A stretch of DNA of 64,000 nucleotides from positions 1-64,000 of the forward strand of contig DUTM01000006.1 of NCBI GenBank assembly GCA_012842085.1, read 5' to 3'. Positions 38,347-47,426 of the stretch are shown here, in pieces. The notes beneath the pieces were generated by a model that saw only the letters and a program-made list of their open reading frames with translations, did not search any database and was not told the DNA's origin. The translations under genes were made by a program, and so were the position numbers. Every line of letters begins with the position of its first letter. The first letter of the stretch is position 1. This DNA comes from Mycobacteriales bacterium. GTDB taxonomy: Bacteria; Actinomycetota; Actinomycetes; Mycobacteriales; Mycobacteriaceae.

Positions 38347-39225
38347 TTGCCACTTATCCCCACCCGCCCATTGAATGCTGCGCAGTTGCGCACTGCACTG
38401 GTCGACACCCCTGCCACAAACTGGGAGGGGTTAGAAGTGGTCGTGGAAACTGGCTCCACCAATAGCGACCTAGTGCAATTGGCGGCCCAAAATCTCGACC
38501 TGGACCGTCACCTGCTACTAGCGGAATACCAGCACAACGGCAGAGGGCGCTACACCCGGAGTTGGGAAACCCCCGCGCAGGCCTCAATAATTTTTTCGGC
38601 ACTCATTCGCACCCGCACCGTCGCCCCCACCCGCTGGCCGCTCCTCCCATTGGCCACGGGAATCGCAGTTATTGACGGGATCCGCAAAACCCTCCACCAG
38701 GATCCACAGCTACAACCGGACGACTACCCCGAACTGTCGCTGAAATGGCCCAACGATGTGCTGTGCAATGGTGGCAAACTAGCGGGCATGTTGGTTGAGA
38801 TGGCGGCCGTGACGGAAAAATACCCAGACGGGGGTAGTGCTGCCGCGATTATCCCGGGAGTGGGAATTAACATCACCCAGAGTCCCGACGAATTCCCGGT
38901 AGATTATGCAATGTCGCTGGCGATGGCCATGGGAGACAAAACACCCACCCGCGAAAAACTCGCCATCACTATTTTGACCGAGCTAGACCGCCGCGTAGGG
39001 GAGTGGCGCCGCGGCGCAGAGACTCTCGTGGAGGACTATGTCGCCCGCTGCAGCACCATTGGGCAGGAAGTAGATGTGCAGCTGCCCGACGGCACTATCG
39101 TCACCGGCACCGCCCTCGATATTGCAGAAGACGGCTGCTTACTGCTGCAACAAAAAGGTACGGTAGAAGCAATCCGGGCTGGAGATGTCCGCCACCTAAG
39201 GGGAGGAGGCTGCTATTTGCCATGA
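38347..39225 (+). CDS. birA: Biotin-[acetyl-CoA carboxylase] ligase
   Basis: Attaches biotin to the AccA3 lysine through biotinyl-AMP. A 292-residue group I BirA-type ligase without the N-terminal helix-turn-helix. The biotin-binding TGSTNSDL, the adenylation loop HNGRGRYTRSWETP and LKWPNDVLCNGGKLAGMLVE are complete. TTG start with AAGGA eight bases upstream. Its stop overlaps the next gene's ATG (ATGA). Divergent from accD with about 140 bases between, the likely shared promoter region. Confidence 0.93.
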   Translation: MPLIPTRPLNAAQLRTALVDTPATNWEGLEVVVETGSTNSDLVQLAAQNLDLDRHLLLAEYQHNGRGRYTRSWETPAQASIIFSALIRTRTVAPTRWPLLPLATGIAVIDGIRKTLHQDPQLQPDDYPELSLKWPNDVLCNGGKLAGMLVEMAAVTEKYPDGGSAAAIIPGVGINITQSPDEFPVDYAMSLAMAMGDKTPTREKLAITILTELDRRVGEWRRGAETLVEDYVARCSTIGQEVDVQLPDGTIVTGTALDIAEDGCLLLQQKGTVEAIRAGDVRHLRGGGCYLP

Positions 39226-39845
39226 TGAGTGAACGCAGTCATAAAAAAACACCACAATTGCGGTTCTCTACGCCAGCTAGCTTCCCCGAAAAAATACTTG
39301 ATCCGGGGGAAGAAATCCGCGTCCACCAACGCCCCCATATTGCGGGCTTGGTATGGCCCACCATCCGCGCCATTATTTATATTTCGCTCGGATTCTTCAT
39401 CTTGGGTCTCACGAGCGCTCTCGCTGCAGGAGTGACCCGCACAATTGTGCGGATAGCCTTCGGAGTTTTGCTGTTCCTGCTGCTGTGGCGGCGGGTGCTG
39501 GTACCCATCGCCCAGTGGATGGGGTCGGCAATGGTCGTCACCAGCCACCGGATTATTTTCAGATCAGGAATATTCCGGAAAGAGACGCTTTCTGTTTCGC
39601 TGGCATGGACGCAGCTGGTAGAAGTGGACCAGAGTTTTATGGGCCGCATGCTGGGATACGGCACAGTGCGCGTGTCCAGCTATGAGCTAGGTGGTTTGCA
39701 ATTCGACCAGATTCCGGAGCCGCACGCAGTGGAAACGGAAATCCGACGTGGTGTCACAGAAATGCAACAAGCGCTTCCCAACCGTGGATGCCCTCCTATC
39801 CCGGGGGAATTTGCCGATCCCTATCAGGATCCGCGGCTTTATTGA
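39222..39845 (+). CDS. PH-domain membrane protein (bPH2/DUF304)
   Basis: A 207-residue protein with two membrane helices (about 47-70 and 74-92) followed by a bacterial PH domain. VTSHRIIFRSGIFRKETLSVSLAW and DQSFMGRMLGYGTVRVSS are the domain signature. Orthologue of Rv3278c by position. The open frame extends to 39003 inside birA; the ATG at 39222, overlapping the birA stop, is chosen. Function unknown; the family is membrane-associated. Confidence 0.82.
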   Translation: MMSERSHKKTPQLRFSTPASFPEKILDPGEEIRVHQRPHIAGLVWPTIRAIIYISLGFFILGLTSALAAGVTRTIVRIAFGVLLFLLLWRRVLVPIAQWMGSAMVVTSHRIIFRSGIFRKETLSVSLAWTQLVEVDQSFMGRMLGYGTVRVSSYELGGLQFDQIPEPHAVETEIRRGVTEMQQALPNRGCPPIPGEFADPYQDPRLY

Positions 39846-40516
39846 CGTTCGTGTGGGGGCACGTAGTGTTGGCGCCGAGCAACTGCACGGCTCGCGGGGG
39901 TGCCTTTGCGGATGGCGCTTTGACGGCGGTCGTGCTGCTTCCAGTCGCGGGTCATGGACACCTTGGTGCCGCGGGGATATTTGTTGGAGCTGCGCGCCTT
40001 AGTGAAGTCTTCAATCTGCGGATTCTTGGGGAATACCCATTTGTCGAAGGCCCACCAGCGCCACACCATCGCGAGCAGCATGCCGATAATGGAGCCGAAA
40101 ATAAAGTCCCAGAACGAAACCCAGAATTGGGAACCGAGGCGTCCGCCGTGTTCGATCAGCGAGAGTCCTAAAAGGTTGCGGGAGAACCAGAGAGGGATGG
40201 CGTTAATAAGGATGCCCACTCCCGACACCAAAAAGAAGCCGGTGGCTTCCCGTCCGTTACGTTTGCCTCCCCGGGCGCGGAATGCCCATTCCGAGTTCAA
40301 AATATAGGAGCAGATGACGGCGATGGTGACGGCCAAAATCTTGGCCATAGTCGCCTTTTCTTTCATAACAGTCAAGGTCAAGGCATAAAAAATACCGTTG
40401 TCAATGACGAAAGTAATACCACCGACAATGCCGAAACGAATGAACTCGCGGTGCTTTATCAGGAAAGCCTTCAGCTTGTCGGGCAGTTTGTTGAGAAGAG
40501 CTTCGATAGTGGACAC
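39839..40516 (-). CDS. GtrA-like membrane protein
   Basis: A 225-residue protein with four membrane helices (the first two near 25-70, then near 95-125 and 135-160) and a basic C-terminal tail. RFGIVGGITFVIDNGIFY is the GtrA family entry. In mycobacteria (Rv3277) the family is thought to flip lipid-linked sugars, such as decaprenyl-phosphate arabinose, but this is only known by homology. It converges with the PH-domain gene, with a seven-base overlap of the two ends. Confidence 0.82.
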   Translation of the reverse strand: MSTIEALLNKLPDKLKAFLIKHREFIRFGIVGGITFVIDNGIFYALTLTVMKEKATMAKILAVTIAVICSYILNSEWAFRARGGKRNGREATGFFLVSGVGILINAIPLWFSRNLLGLSLIEHGGRLGSQFWVSFWDFIFGSIIGMLLAMVWRWWAFDKWVFPKNPQIEDFTKARSSNKYPRGTKVSMTRDWKQHDRRQSAIRKGTPASRAVARRQHYVPPHERQ

Positions 40517-40561
40517 AAAGCCAGCTTACCTGCTCGACCAGTTACGTGACACAATGGTGTT

Positions 40562-41815
40562 ATGACATTTCCGCACAAGTATTCCCCCCGCCCCACCAAA
40601 ACCATGCCGAAAGTAGCCATGATTGGGGGTGGCCAACTTGCCCGCATGACGGCACAGTCCGTTATCGAACTGGGGCAAACCCTCCGAGTGGTGGCAACCG
40701 ACCCGGAAGAGTCTGCAGCACAGGTAACTCCAGACATTGTTATTGGTTCCCACACCGATATTGAGGCGGTGCGGAAAGCTGCAGAAGGTGCCGATGTGGT
40801 CACTTTCGACCACGAGCACGTACCCCAAGACTTAATGGCGGAGCTCGTTGGCGAAGGGGTTAATTTTCAGCCGCAGCCGGAGGCTCTGATCTACGCCCAA
40901 GACAAGTTGAAAATGCGGAAGCGCCTCCAAGAAATGGGTGCGCCTGTTCCCCCTTTCGCACATCTGCGCACCGATGAGGACGTCGCCCAGTTCTGGGAGG
41001 AACAGTCCGGTGAGGTCATTATTAAGACTGCTCGCGGAGGCTACGACGGCCATGGTGTGTGGGCTCCGAAGACCTTGGCGGAAGCTCAAGAGATTGTGCG
41101 CACCGGCATTACCGAACACGAGATGACCATGCTGGGGGAGTGCAAGGTTCCCTGGGTGGTGGAGCTATCCTCCTTGGTGGCCCGCTCCCCAGAAGGACAG
41201 GGTGCGGCCTGGCCCGTCACCCGCTCTATCCAACGCGACGGAATCTGCGCGGTGGCTATGGCACCTGCCCCCGACCTGCCTGCAGGGGTTGCCGAAAATG
41301 TGCAGGAACTGGGGCTTAAGATTGCGCGCGAGCTGGAGGTGACGGGAGTTTTGGCGGTTGAGCTTTTCCTCCTGCCGGACAATTCCCTGCTGGTGAATGA
41401 ATTAGCAATGCGGCCTCACAACACCGGGCACTGGACCCAAGATGGGTGTGCCACCTCCCAATTCGAGCAACATGTGCGGGCCGTGTTGGATTATCCGCTG
41501 GGGGATGTGTCGCTCAAGGCCCCGTTCACGGTGATGGCTAACGTACTGGGCGCTCCCGAAACCCCTACCATGTCGATGGATGAGCGCGCCCACCATCTTT
41601 TTGCGCGGTTCCCCAACGCCAAATTACATATGTACGGAAAAGGGGAACGTCCCGGACGTAAACTGGGACATGTGAATGTGTGCGGTGATCCCGATGGTTC
41701 TATCGACGATCCGCACTATGTGAAAGAGGTTTGGCAGGCTGCTGAACTTGCCGCCCATTGGATGGCTGCGGCGGAATGGCAGGACGGCTGGAACCCCCAC
41801 ACTGGAGACAAGTAG
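40562..41815 (+). CDS. purK: N5-carboxyaminoimidazole ribonucleotide synthase PurK
   Basis: ATP-grasp enzyme making N5-CAIR from AIR and bicarbonate in purine synthesis. The 417-residue frame has [15 protein letters not shown] at the start, ATP-binding [28 protein letters not shown] and a C-terminal HVNVCG. The ATG at 40604 (Met-Pro-Lys-Val) is an alternative and closer to the family start. The upstream Met at 40562 adds 14 residues not seen in most orthologues. It is followed by purE after 14 bases. Confidence 0.93.
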   Translation: MTFPHKYSPRPTKTMPKVAMIGGGQLARMTAQSVIELGQTLRVVATDPEESAAQVTPDIVIGSHTDIEAVRKAAEGADVVTFDHEHVPQDLMAELVGEGVNFQPQPEALIYAQDKLKMRKRLQEMGAPVPPFAHLRTDEDVAQFWEEQSGEVIIKTARGGYDGHGVWAPKTLAEAQEIVRTGITEHEMTMLGECKVPWVVELSSLVARSPEGQGAAWPVTRSIQRDGICAVAMAPAPDLPAGVAENVQELGLKIARELEVTGVLAVELFLLPDNSLLVNELAMRPHNTGHWTQDGCATSQFEQHVRAVLDYPLGDVSLKAPFTVMANVLGAPETPTMSMDERAHHLFARFPNAKLHMYGKGERPGRKLGHVNVCGDPDGSIDDPHYVKEVWQAAELAAHWMAAAEWQDGWNPHTGDK

Positions 41816-41829
41816 CGAAAGGCATTTCT

Positions 41830-42339
41830 GTGAGCGAGAAAGCACCCATTGTTGGTTTAGTGATGGGATCCGATTCGGATTGGCCCACTGTAGAACCGGC
41901 GGCGGAAGTTTTGACCGAGTTTGGTATTCCGTGGGAAGTGGGTGTGTATTCTGCCCACCGCACCCCGGACCGCATGCTGGAGTATGGCAAAACCGCTGCT
42001 GAACGCGGACTGCAGTGCATTATCGCCTGTGCCGGTGGGGCGGCTCACTTGCCCGGTATGGTCGCCGCCGCTACCCCCTTGCCCGTTATTGGTATTCCAC
42101 GTGCCCTCAAGAACCTTGACGGCATGGACTCTTTGCTGTCGATTGTGCAGATGCCGGGAGGGGTACCGGTTGCTACGGTCTCGATCGATGGCGCTAAAAA
42201 CGCTGGTCTTTTAGCGGCTCGGATCATAGGTGCGGCGGATACTGAAGTGCGCGCCAAGATGGAAGAATTTCAGAAGAATATGGCAACTGAGGTGGTCGGC
42301 AAGGATAAAGCATTGCGTGACCGCGTTGCCGACAAGTAG
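41830..42339 (+). CDS. purE: N5-carboxyaminoimidazole ribonucleotide mutase PurE
   Basis: Converts N5-CAIR to CAIR. A 169-residue class I Pur[29 protein letters not shown] (catalytic His) and [12 protein letters not shown]. The GTG at 41830 is chosen with AAAGG upstream; the open frame starts earlier, at 41758 inside purK. It ends the purK-purE operon. Orthologue of Rv3275c. Confidence 0.95.
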   Translation: MSEKAPIVGLVMGSDSDWPTVEPAAEVLTEFGIPWEVGVYSAHRTPDRMLEYGKTAAERGLQCIIACAGGAAHLPGMVAAATPLPVIGIPRALKNLDGMDSLLSIVQMPGGVPVATVSIDGAKNAGLLAARIIGAADTEVRAKMEEFQKNMATEVVGKDKALRDRVADK

Positions 42340-42356
42340 TTCCCAACTACGTTCAG

Positions 42357-42981
42357 TTACTTTTTGTAGTCAGGATTTTTTAAAAGCCCCTCAATGGCGT
42401 ACCGAATAAGGTGCTGCCATTGGGTGGCAGTAATGATGCCGCTCAAAATCTGCGCCGACACGGAAGTGTTCTGCAGAATGAGTAACACTATGGAGGCCAA
42501 CTCCATATCATCTTCGTCGCGGAGCTGATCTGGATTCACCGCGCGACAGTGGTGCAACATGGCGGTAAGCACGGCTAATAATTCCCGCTGTGAGGTACCC
42601 AGGCGGTTCACAAAATATTGGGACAGGTAGGTGCCGCCGTCTTTGTCATCCAGAATCTGGATGAGTGGTTGTGCCCGCAGCTCCACCACGAAGTTGATAA
42701 TCAGGTCGATGAGTTCGTCAACGTCATCCACAAGTTGGTACCGCTGGTTCATCATGTCGACTATTAGCGATGTCACTAGTGAGCTGATGACATCGTCCAT
42801 GTCTTTGAACCGACGGTAGAGGGGGGCGGGAAACTCCGGCGCGTTGAGCAATTTCGGAGATGGTTGCGCCAGTAATGCCTTTCTCTGTGAGAACTTCGTA
42901 GGCAGCGTTCAAGATCTTGCCGTCGATGGTGAGCGGCAAGCTCCAGCGGTACGGAACCGTGTTGTCGTTTTCTGTACTCAT
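42357..42981 (-). pseudogene. TetR-family regulator interrupted by a frameshift
   Basis: The N-terminal part (from ATG at 42981) has a TetR helix-turn-helix: GKILNAAYEVLTEKGITGATISEIAQRAGVSRPP. At the G6 run 42821-42826 (C6 on the coding strand) the frame shifts. The other frame resumes with LYRRFKDMDD and gives a normal TetR ligand domain up to 42357. Joined, it would make about 205 residues. No start codon in the second frame gives a sensible protein. It lies immediately after purE, convergent with it, and its regulatory partner is unknown. The break may be a true mutation, phase variation, or an assembly error. Confidence 0.75.
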
Positions 42982-43115
42982 GGCCTAACGGTGTTTTACG
43001 TGCTCATTCGAAGATAGGAAAAGCAAGTAAAAATTCAGCTTGCTTTAGTTCTATCGTAGGCGATGAAACACCCTGTGTCCCAAGGCTGCAGCAGGAATTT
43101 TGAGGATAATGAAAA

Positions 43116-43146
43116 AGTGGGGGTGCCCAGGTCGGGCACCCCCACT
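43116..43146 (-). terminator. Strong hairpin downstream of glpD
   Basis: A perfect 13-bp GC-rich stem (AGTGGGGGTGCCC with its complement) and a five-base loop lie 40 bases beyond the glpD stop; the minus-strand tail is T-rich (TTTTTC). Confidence 0.85.
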
Positions 43147-43185
43147 GTTAGGTGTTATCGATATAACCGTGGGATGAACTTAGTG

Positions 43186-44748
43186 TTACTTAACGAGTTC
43201 GTTCACGATTTCTTCGACGATAGGCAGAGCCTTTTCGCGGTCGCTCTCCACCAGGCCGATACGGGTACGACGGTCGAGAACGTCACTCACGGTCATAACA
43301 CCTTCGTGGGTGACAGCGTAGGCGATCTCGGCACGGGTGATGTCCATACCAGCAACCTGCTCCAGCGGGCGCTCAATGGTGCAAGCCGCAACAACGTTGG
43401 GAGCCTCGTAGCCGAAGCGGTCCACCAGGGATTCTGGCAGCTTGGCTAGCTCGGCGTCACTGACGTCCTTGGACTTGGCGTGCTTGGGAGCACCGATGAA
43501 CGGGGTGTGCTTGGTGACACAAGGACCGGCGGTGAGGCCGCGATCCTTCACAACCTTGTCAACGGTTTCTTCAGCCATGAGGCGGTACTCAGTGAACTTG
43601 CCACCGACAATGGAGAAGAGGCCGGTGTCGGACTCGATGATGGCGTGACGGCGGGAAAGATCCGCAGTGGATCCGCCTTCTCCGGAGTCGATGAGCGGAC
43701 GGTAGCCGGTGAAGGCACCGATAACATCGTCGCGGGTGAGTTTGCGGTCGAGCGCGCGGTTGAAGTTCTCCAGCAGCCAGTCGATGTCCTCTTCCGGGGT
43801 GGGAGGTACGTCGACGATGCCGCCCTTGGTTTCTTCGTCGGTGAGACCCAGGTAGCAGCGTCCGAGCTGTTCGGGCATGACGAAGAGGTAGCGGGAGATG
43901 GAACCAGGCAGTGCGACGGTGAGGGAACCGGTGGGGTTGCCCAGCGCCTCCGACTTGAAGACCAAGTGGGTTCCGCGTGCGGGACGCAGCTTGATGTCCT
44001 TGTCGATGTGTCCAGCCCAGACACCAGTTGCGGAAACCACAGACTTGGCGCCGAGGGTGAAGGATTCGCCGGTGAACTCATCGGTCACTTTGACGCTGTT
44101 GCCGGTCACCTCGGAAACATCCGCGTGGTTAATGACGTAGGCGCCATTTTCGGCAGCGGTACGGGCGATGGCGGTAACGATGCGGGCATCGTCAACCATC
44201 TGGCCGTCCCAGTTAACCCAGGAGCCTTTCAGGCCGTCCTTGGCGACAGTGGGGCAGAGTTTGATGGTCTTTTCTTTGTTTGCGTAGCTGGAACGCGGCA
44301 GCGTCTTGGAGCTGGTGCCGGCAGTGATGCGCAGCAGGTCGCCGCCAATGAAGCCGATGCGTGCAGCAATTTTTTGAATAATGTTCGTGTCTTTACCAAG
44401 CGGCATTACCTGTGCCAGCTTGTGGGCAAGGTGGGGGGCGTTTTCTTCAAGTAGGATGCCCCGCTCGACGGCAGAGGTATGTGCAATACCTAATTCCAGC
44501 TTGGCGAGGTAGCGAAGGCCACCGTGGGCAAGCTTGGAGGACCAGCGAGAGGTACCGAATGCAATGTCGTACTTGTCGATCAGCGCGACTTTGAGGCCGC
44601 GCGTAACTGCATCAAGTGCCACACCAACACCTGTAATACCGGCGCCGATGACGATCATGTCGAGCTCATCTGCAGACATGGCCGCTAGTTCTTTGAGTTC
44701 CTTGGCGCGGCGTTCGGGAGAAAGTGCGGCTGAGGAGCTAGTGCTCAT
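43186..44748 (-). CDS. glpD: Glycerol-3-phosphate dehydrogenase
   Basis: FAD enzyme oxidising glycerol-3-phosphate to dihydroxyacetone phosphate at the membrane, passing electrons to quinones. A 520-residue protein with the FAD site VIGAGITGVGVALDA near residue 33, GTSRWSSKLAHGGLRYL, VVSATGVWAGHID and GAFTGYRPLIDSG. The ATG at 44748 overlaps the stop of the TetR gene (ATGA), with GAAGGGA 11 bases upstream. The coupling strongly suggests the TetR protein controls glpD. A 13-bp terminator follows. Confidence 0.93.
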   Translation of the reverse strand: MSTSSSAALSPERRAKELKELAAMSADELDMIVIGAGITGVGVALDAVTRGLKVALIDKYDIAFGTSRWSSKLAHGGLRYLAKLELGIAHTSAVERGILLEENAPHLAHKLAQVMPLGKDTNIIQKIAARIGFIGGDLLRITAGTSSKTLPRSSYANKEKTIKLCPTVAKDGLKGSWVNWDGQMVDDARIVTAIARTAAENGAYVINHADVSEVTGNSVKVTDEFTGESFTLGAKSVVSATGVWAGHIDKDIKLRPARGTHLVFKSEALGNPTGSLTVALPGSISRYLFVMPEQLGRCYLGLTDEETKGGIVDVPPTPEEDIDWLLENFNRALDRKLTRDDVIGAFTGYRPLIDSGEGGSTADLSRRHAIIESDTGLFSIVGGKFTEYRLMAEETVDKVVKDRGLTAGPCVTKHTPFIGAPKHAKSKDVSDAELAKLPESLVDRFGYEAPNVVAACTIERPLEQVAGMDITRAEIAYAVTHEGVMTVSDVLDRRTRIGLVESDREKALPIVEEIVNELVK

Positions 44749-45377
44749 TGTGCTAAATATCCCTTCAGAGTTTTTGTTAGTTCTTCTTTCCATACTTTGG
44801 CGCTTCCGAATCCCTCTTCTGCTGCACGCGCGGACAGGGCAGAAGATTGAGCGATGATCAGAATCATGGTTGCCATGACATGCGGATCATCTTGGCGGAT
44901 GCACCCTTCTGGTTCTTTTCCTTCCACTTCAATTCGGGCGACATCGGAAACTTGAATTCTTTTAATAAGAGTCTCCACGTACCGAATCAGTGCTATTTGG
45001 CTTTGACCGAAGCGACGGAAAGAGTATGTGGTAAGCAGCCCTGGGTCGGTTTCGATAATCGCATTCAAGAATTCATTCTCTTTTGCGGCATCGGTGTAGT
45101 TGACGATAGCTGCTACAAGCTCGTCAATGTTTGACGGCATTCGAGGCACCGTATCGAGAATTTTGAGGAGTTCACGAGTGAGGAGATCGGTCGCCAAAGC
45201 AGTAACGTCTTTGTATCGACGGTAGAGGGTAGGGCGGCTCACGTTTGCGGTACGTGCAATGCCTGCCATCGTGGTACGTCGTACCCCGTCACGAACAATG
45301 CAGTCGTGCCCTGCTTCGATGATCGCCTCGTCAATCGAGTACGACCTCTTTTTCTCAGATTTCGATGTCTTAGCCAC
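44745..45377 (-). CDS. TetR-family regulator coupled to glpD
   Basis: A 210-residue TetR repressor with the DNA-binding domain at residues 15-60: RRTTMAGIARTANVSRPTLYRRYKDV. The ligand domain is unassigned. The open frame begins at a TTG (45413), but that TTG is part of a -35-like TTGACA; the GTG at 45377 is seven bases below the -10 and is the probable leaderless start. The stop overlaps glpD's ATG. A 19-base inverted repeat covers the -35 element, suggesting self-regulation. The ligand is probably a glycerol or glycerol-phosphate metabolite, which is inference from the operon. Confidence 0.85.
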   Translation of the reverse strand: MAKTSKSEKKRSYSIDEAIIEAGHDCIVRDGVRRTTMAGIARTANVSRPTLYRRYKDVTALATDLLTRELLKILDTVPRMPSNIDELVAAIVNYTDAAKENEFLNAIIETDPGLLTTYSFRRFGQSQIALIRYVETLIKRIQVSDVARIEVEGKEPEGCIRQDDPHVMATMILIIAQSSALSARAAEEGFGSAKVWKEELTKTLKGYLAQ

Positions 45378-45384
45378 GTATTTA

Positions 45385-45420
45385 ATCGTGCCGCTGAATT
45401 TACACTTTGTCAATAAGTGT
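45385..45420 (-). promoter_or_regulatory. Promoter with overlapping inverted-repeat operator for the TetR-glpD operon
   Basis: On the minus strand, TTGACA (45413-45408), a 17-base spacer and CACGAT (45390-45385) form a sigma-A-like promoter, with the GTG start seven bases further on. ACACTT (45402-45407) and AAGTGT (45415-45420), seven bases apart, flank and overlap the -35. This is the geometry of TetR self-repression. Confidence 0.5.
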
Positions 45421-45631
45421 TAACTTATGGTGGCAACAACTGCCTCAAAAGCGGGATATTGCTTAAAAATAGGCCTTTGAACTGCGTATATGCAAATGTG
45501 ATGTTGGTCATAAAAATGCAATTAAAGCGCAAAAACAGCTCAAAAACCTCGTTTTAGAACTTCCAAAAACTAGTTTTGAAGGAAATTTGCGTTACACAAA
45601 TGGGGTAAAGTGTACTCTCTCCAAAAACGTC

Positions 45632-47137
45632 TTAGTTGACGCACTGCGGGCCTTTACCGCCCGCACTAATCGGAGGACGTGCACTCCCGCCGCTGCTTGC
45701 GGTGCGCGTGGGAAGGTTCAGCTGGTCTGCAAAAACAGCTTTCCCATTCTTCATAGCGGGGCCGTCATAATCATCGGATAGCACGACTCGCACAGTCCCC
45801 ACAGGCACCTCTTTAGAACTTTGCACTGCGAGGCCGCCAAGATCCTTAGCGACGGCTTTAGCTGCTGCCAGTGTGTCGGGATGGCCCACCACATAACTGC
45901 TAGCTGTGGAAGAATCCGAGTTGCCCGTGCTCTTCGTTTGATAACCCACGCTCTCCAAGTAAGAGGCCACTGCCCCCGCCAAGCCACCAAGCGTGCCCGC
46001 ATTCAACACCGTCAATTGCACCGACTTGCGATCGATATTGACACGACCAGGCTTGGGAAGTTCACGTTTGCCATCTTCGTTTTCTTGGTTTTCGATAAGT
46101 TCTTCCACCCAGGCTTTAACCTCGGCGATGTCTACCTCTACTGCGCTTACTTCATTACCTGCAGCGTCAATCATGTGGGCGTCCGGGTCGGCAATGGGAA
46201 TCGTCGCGAATTTTACGCGATCGCCCATCAGGTGCTGCATTTGTTGTGCAAAGGAGATGACGTCCCAATCCTCGTCAATGACGACGGAACGCTTAACCGC
46301 TTGAGTTAACTTGTTGAGCTTGTCGGGGTTGGTGAGCACACCTGCACTCAGGGTTTGCCGCACCATGGAAGCCATATACACCTGTTGGCGGGTAATACGG
46401 TCCAGGTCGCCGCGTGGGAGACCGTGACGTTGGCGGACGAACGAAAGCGCCTTAGCGCCATTGAGGGTCTGTACACCAGCTGGGAAGCGGGCTCCAGAAT
46501 AGGGGTCATATACCGGATTATTGAGGCAGACTTTGGCGCCACCAACAGCATCGGTAATGAGCACAAAACCCAAAAGACCAATTTCCGCGTAGCGGTCAAC
46601 ACTCACCCCAGTGAGATCCGATACGGTCTCCACTAAGGCTTTACGCCCTGCGTTGGTAGCTTGTTTCTCCGCTTCTTCCTCCGGAACTCCTTCCGCTAAG
46701 AGGCGTTCCTTAGTTTCTAGGAGGGTGACGCCATAGACACCGTTAATTTTCATGGGACTGAGCCCTTCGGGGGAAACCCAGGTGTCTCGCGGAATAGAGA
46801 TAGCAGTGGCGGAGCGCCCATTATCGGGAATACGGATGAGCAGAATGGTGTCCGTATTGGTTGACTCCACATCGTCACCAGCATGCAGCATCGCTATTTC
46901 CCGTTTGGTAAGCGGATTTCCGTGAGCGTCAGTACGGGAGTCCGATCCCACTAGGAGAATATCGGTGGCGCCATCAGAACTTTTAGTAAGTCCCAGGTTG
47001 ACGTTGAGAGTGCCATCGTTCAGGGCGTCCATCTTGCTCCACGCGAAAGTTGAGAGAACAACCAGAAGCACCACAATGACAGCCACAAACGGGCGCACAA
47101 TTTTGGTGAACAGCGAAGTTTTGCTGGATGGGCTCAT
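45632..47137 (-). CDS. LytR-CpsA-Psr (LCP) family cell-wall ligase
   Basis: Attaches arabinogalactan to peptidoglycan, acting outside the membrane. A 501-residue protein with a short cytoplasmic head, one membrane helix at about 12-31, an LCP domain with the phospho-lipid site DILLVGSDSRTD, SIPRDTWV and SFVRQRHGLPRGDLDRITRQQ (Arg-Arg pyrophosphate contacts), then a LytR_C domain around residues 365-460. The C-terminal tail (470-501) is Ser/Gly/Ala-rich. It is the CpsA/Rv3267 orthologue by position next to the rml genes. Divergent from rmlB across a 289-base gap with no gene; I see no confident promoter there. Confidence 0.92.
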   Translation of the reverse strand: MSPSSKTSLFTKIVRPFVAVIVVLLVVLSTFAWSKMDALNDGTLNVNLGLTKSSDGATDILLVGSDSRTDAHGNPLTKREIAMLHAGDDVESTNTDTILLIRIPDNGRSATAISIPRDTWVSPEGLSPMKINGVYGVTLLETKERLLAEGVPEEEAEKQATNAGRKALVETVSDLTGVSVDRYAEIGLLGFVLITDAVGGAKVCLNNPVYDPYSGARFPAGVQTLNGAKALSFVRQRHGLPRGDLDRITRQQVYMASMVRQTLSAGVLTNPDKLNKLTQAVKRSVVIDEDWDVISFAQQMQHLMGDRVKFATIPIADPDAHMIDAAGNEVSAVEVDIAEVKAWVEELIENQENEDGKRELPKPGRVNIDRKSVQLTVLNAGTLGGLAGAVASYLESVGYQTKSTGNSDSSTASSYVVGHPDTLAAAKAVAKDLGGLAVQSSKEVPVGTVRVVLSDDYDGPAMKNGKAVFADQLNLPTRTASSGGSARPPISAGGKGPQCVN

Positions 47138-47426
47138 TCTCTCTCCTTTCTGCTGGTGGTGGACAAACTGCGTAAATGAGTTGTATCTAAAGTATGAACA
47201 ATAATCGAGTTATAACAAGTTTATTAAAAGCCGGTATCTATAACACTACGGAACAAGTTAAACATTGCGAGAATTGACGATGGTGTCTGACTATATATGT
47301 CTTGTAAAATACTTGTTCTAGGTAGGCTAATAGCTGGCTAGATAACGAGGTAACGAGCTTACCTCAGCAAACTGTGAAACAGCAGGGCGTTGACGTATAA
47401 ATTCGTTATCTTCCAAGAAAGGATTT

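Noticed and set aside
43480-44454. A 324-residue open frame opposite glpD
   Set aside because: Shadow of glpD; Gly/Val-rich translation without motifs.
45567-45578. AAAACTAGTTTT palindrome
   Set aside because: A 12-base AT-rich palindrome in a gap downstream of the LCP gene and upstream of the TetR promoter; too simple to assign as an operator or terminator.
47320-47340. Partial DtxR/IdeR iron box
   Set aside because: Only the left half resembles TTAGGTTAGGCTAACC; the right half does not pair.
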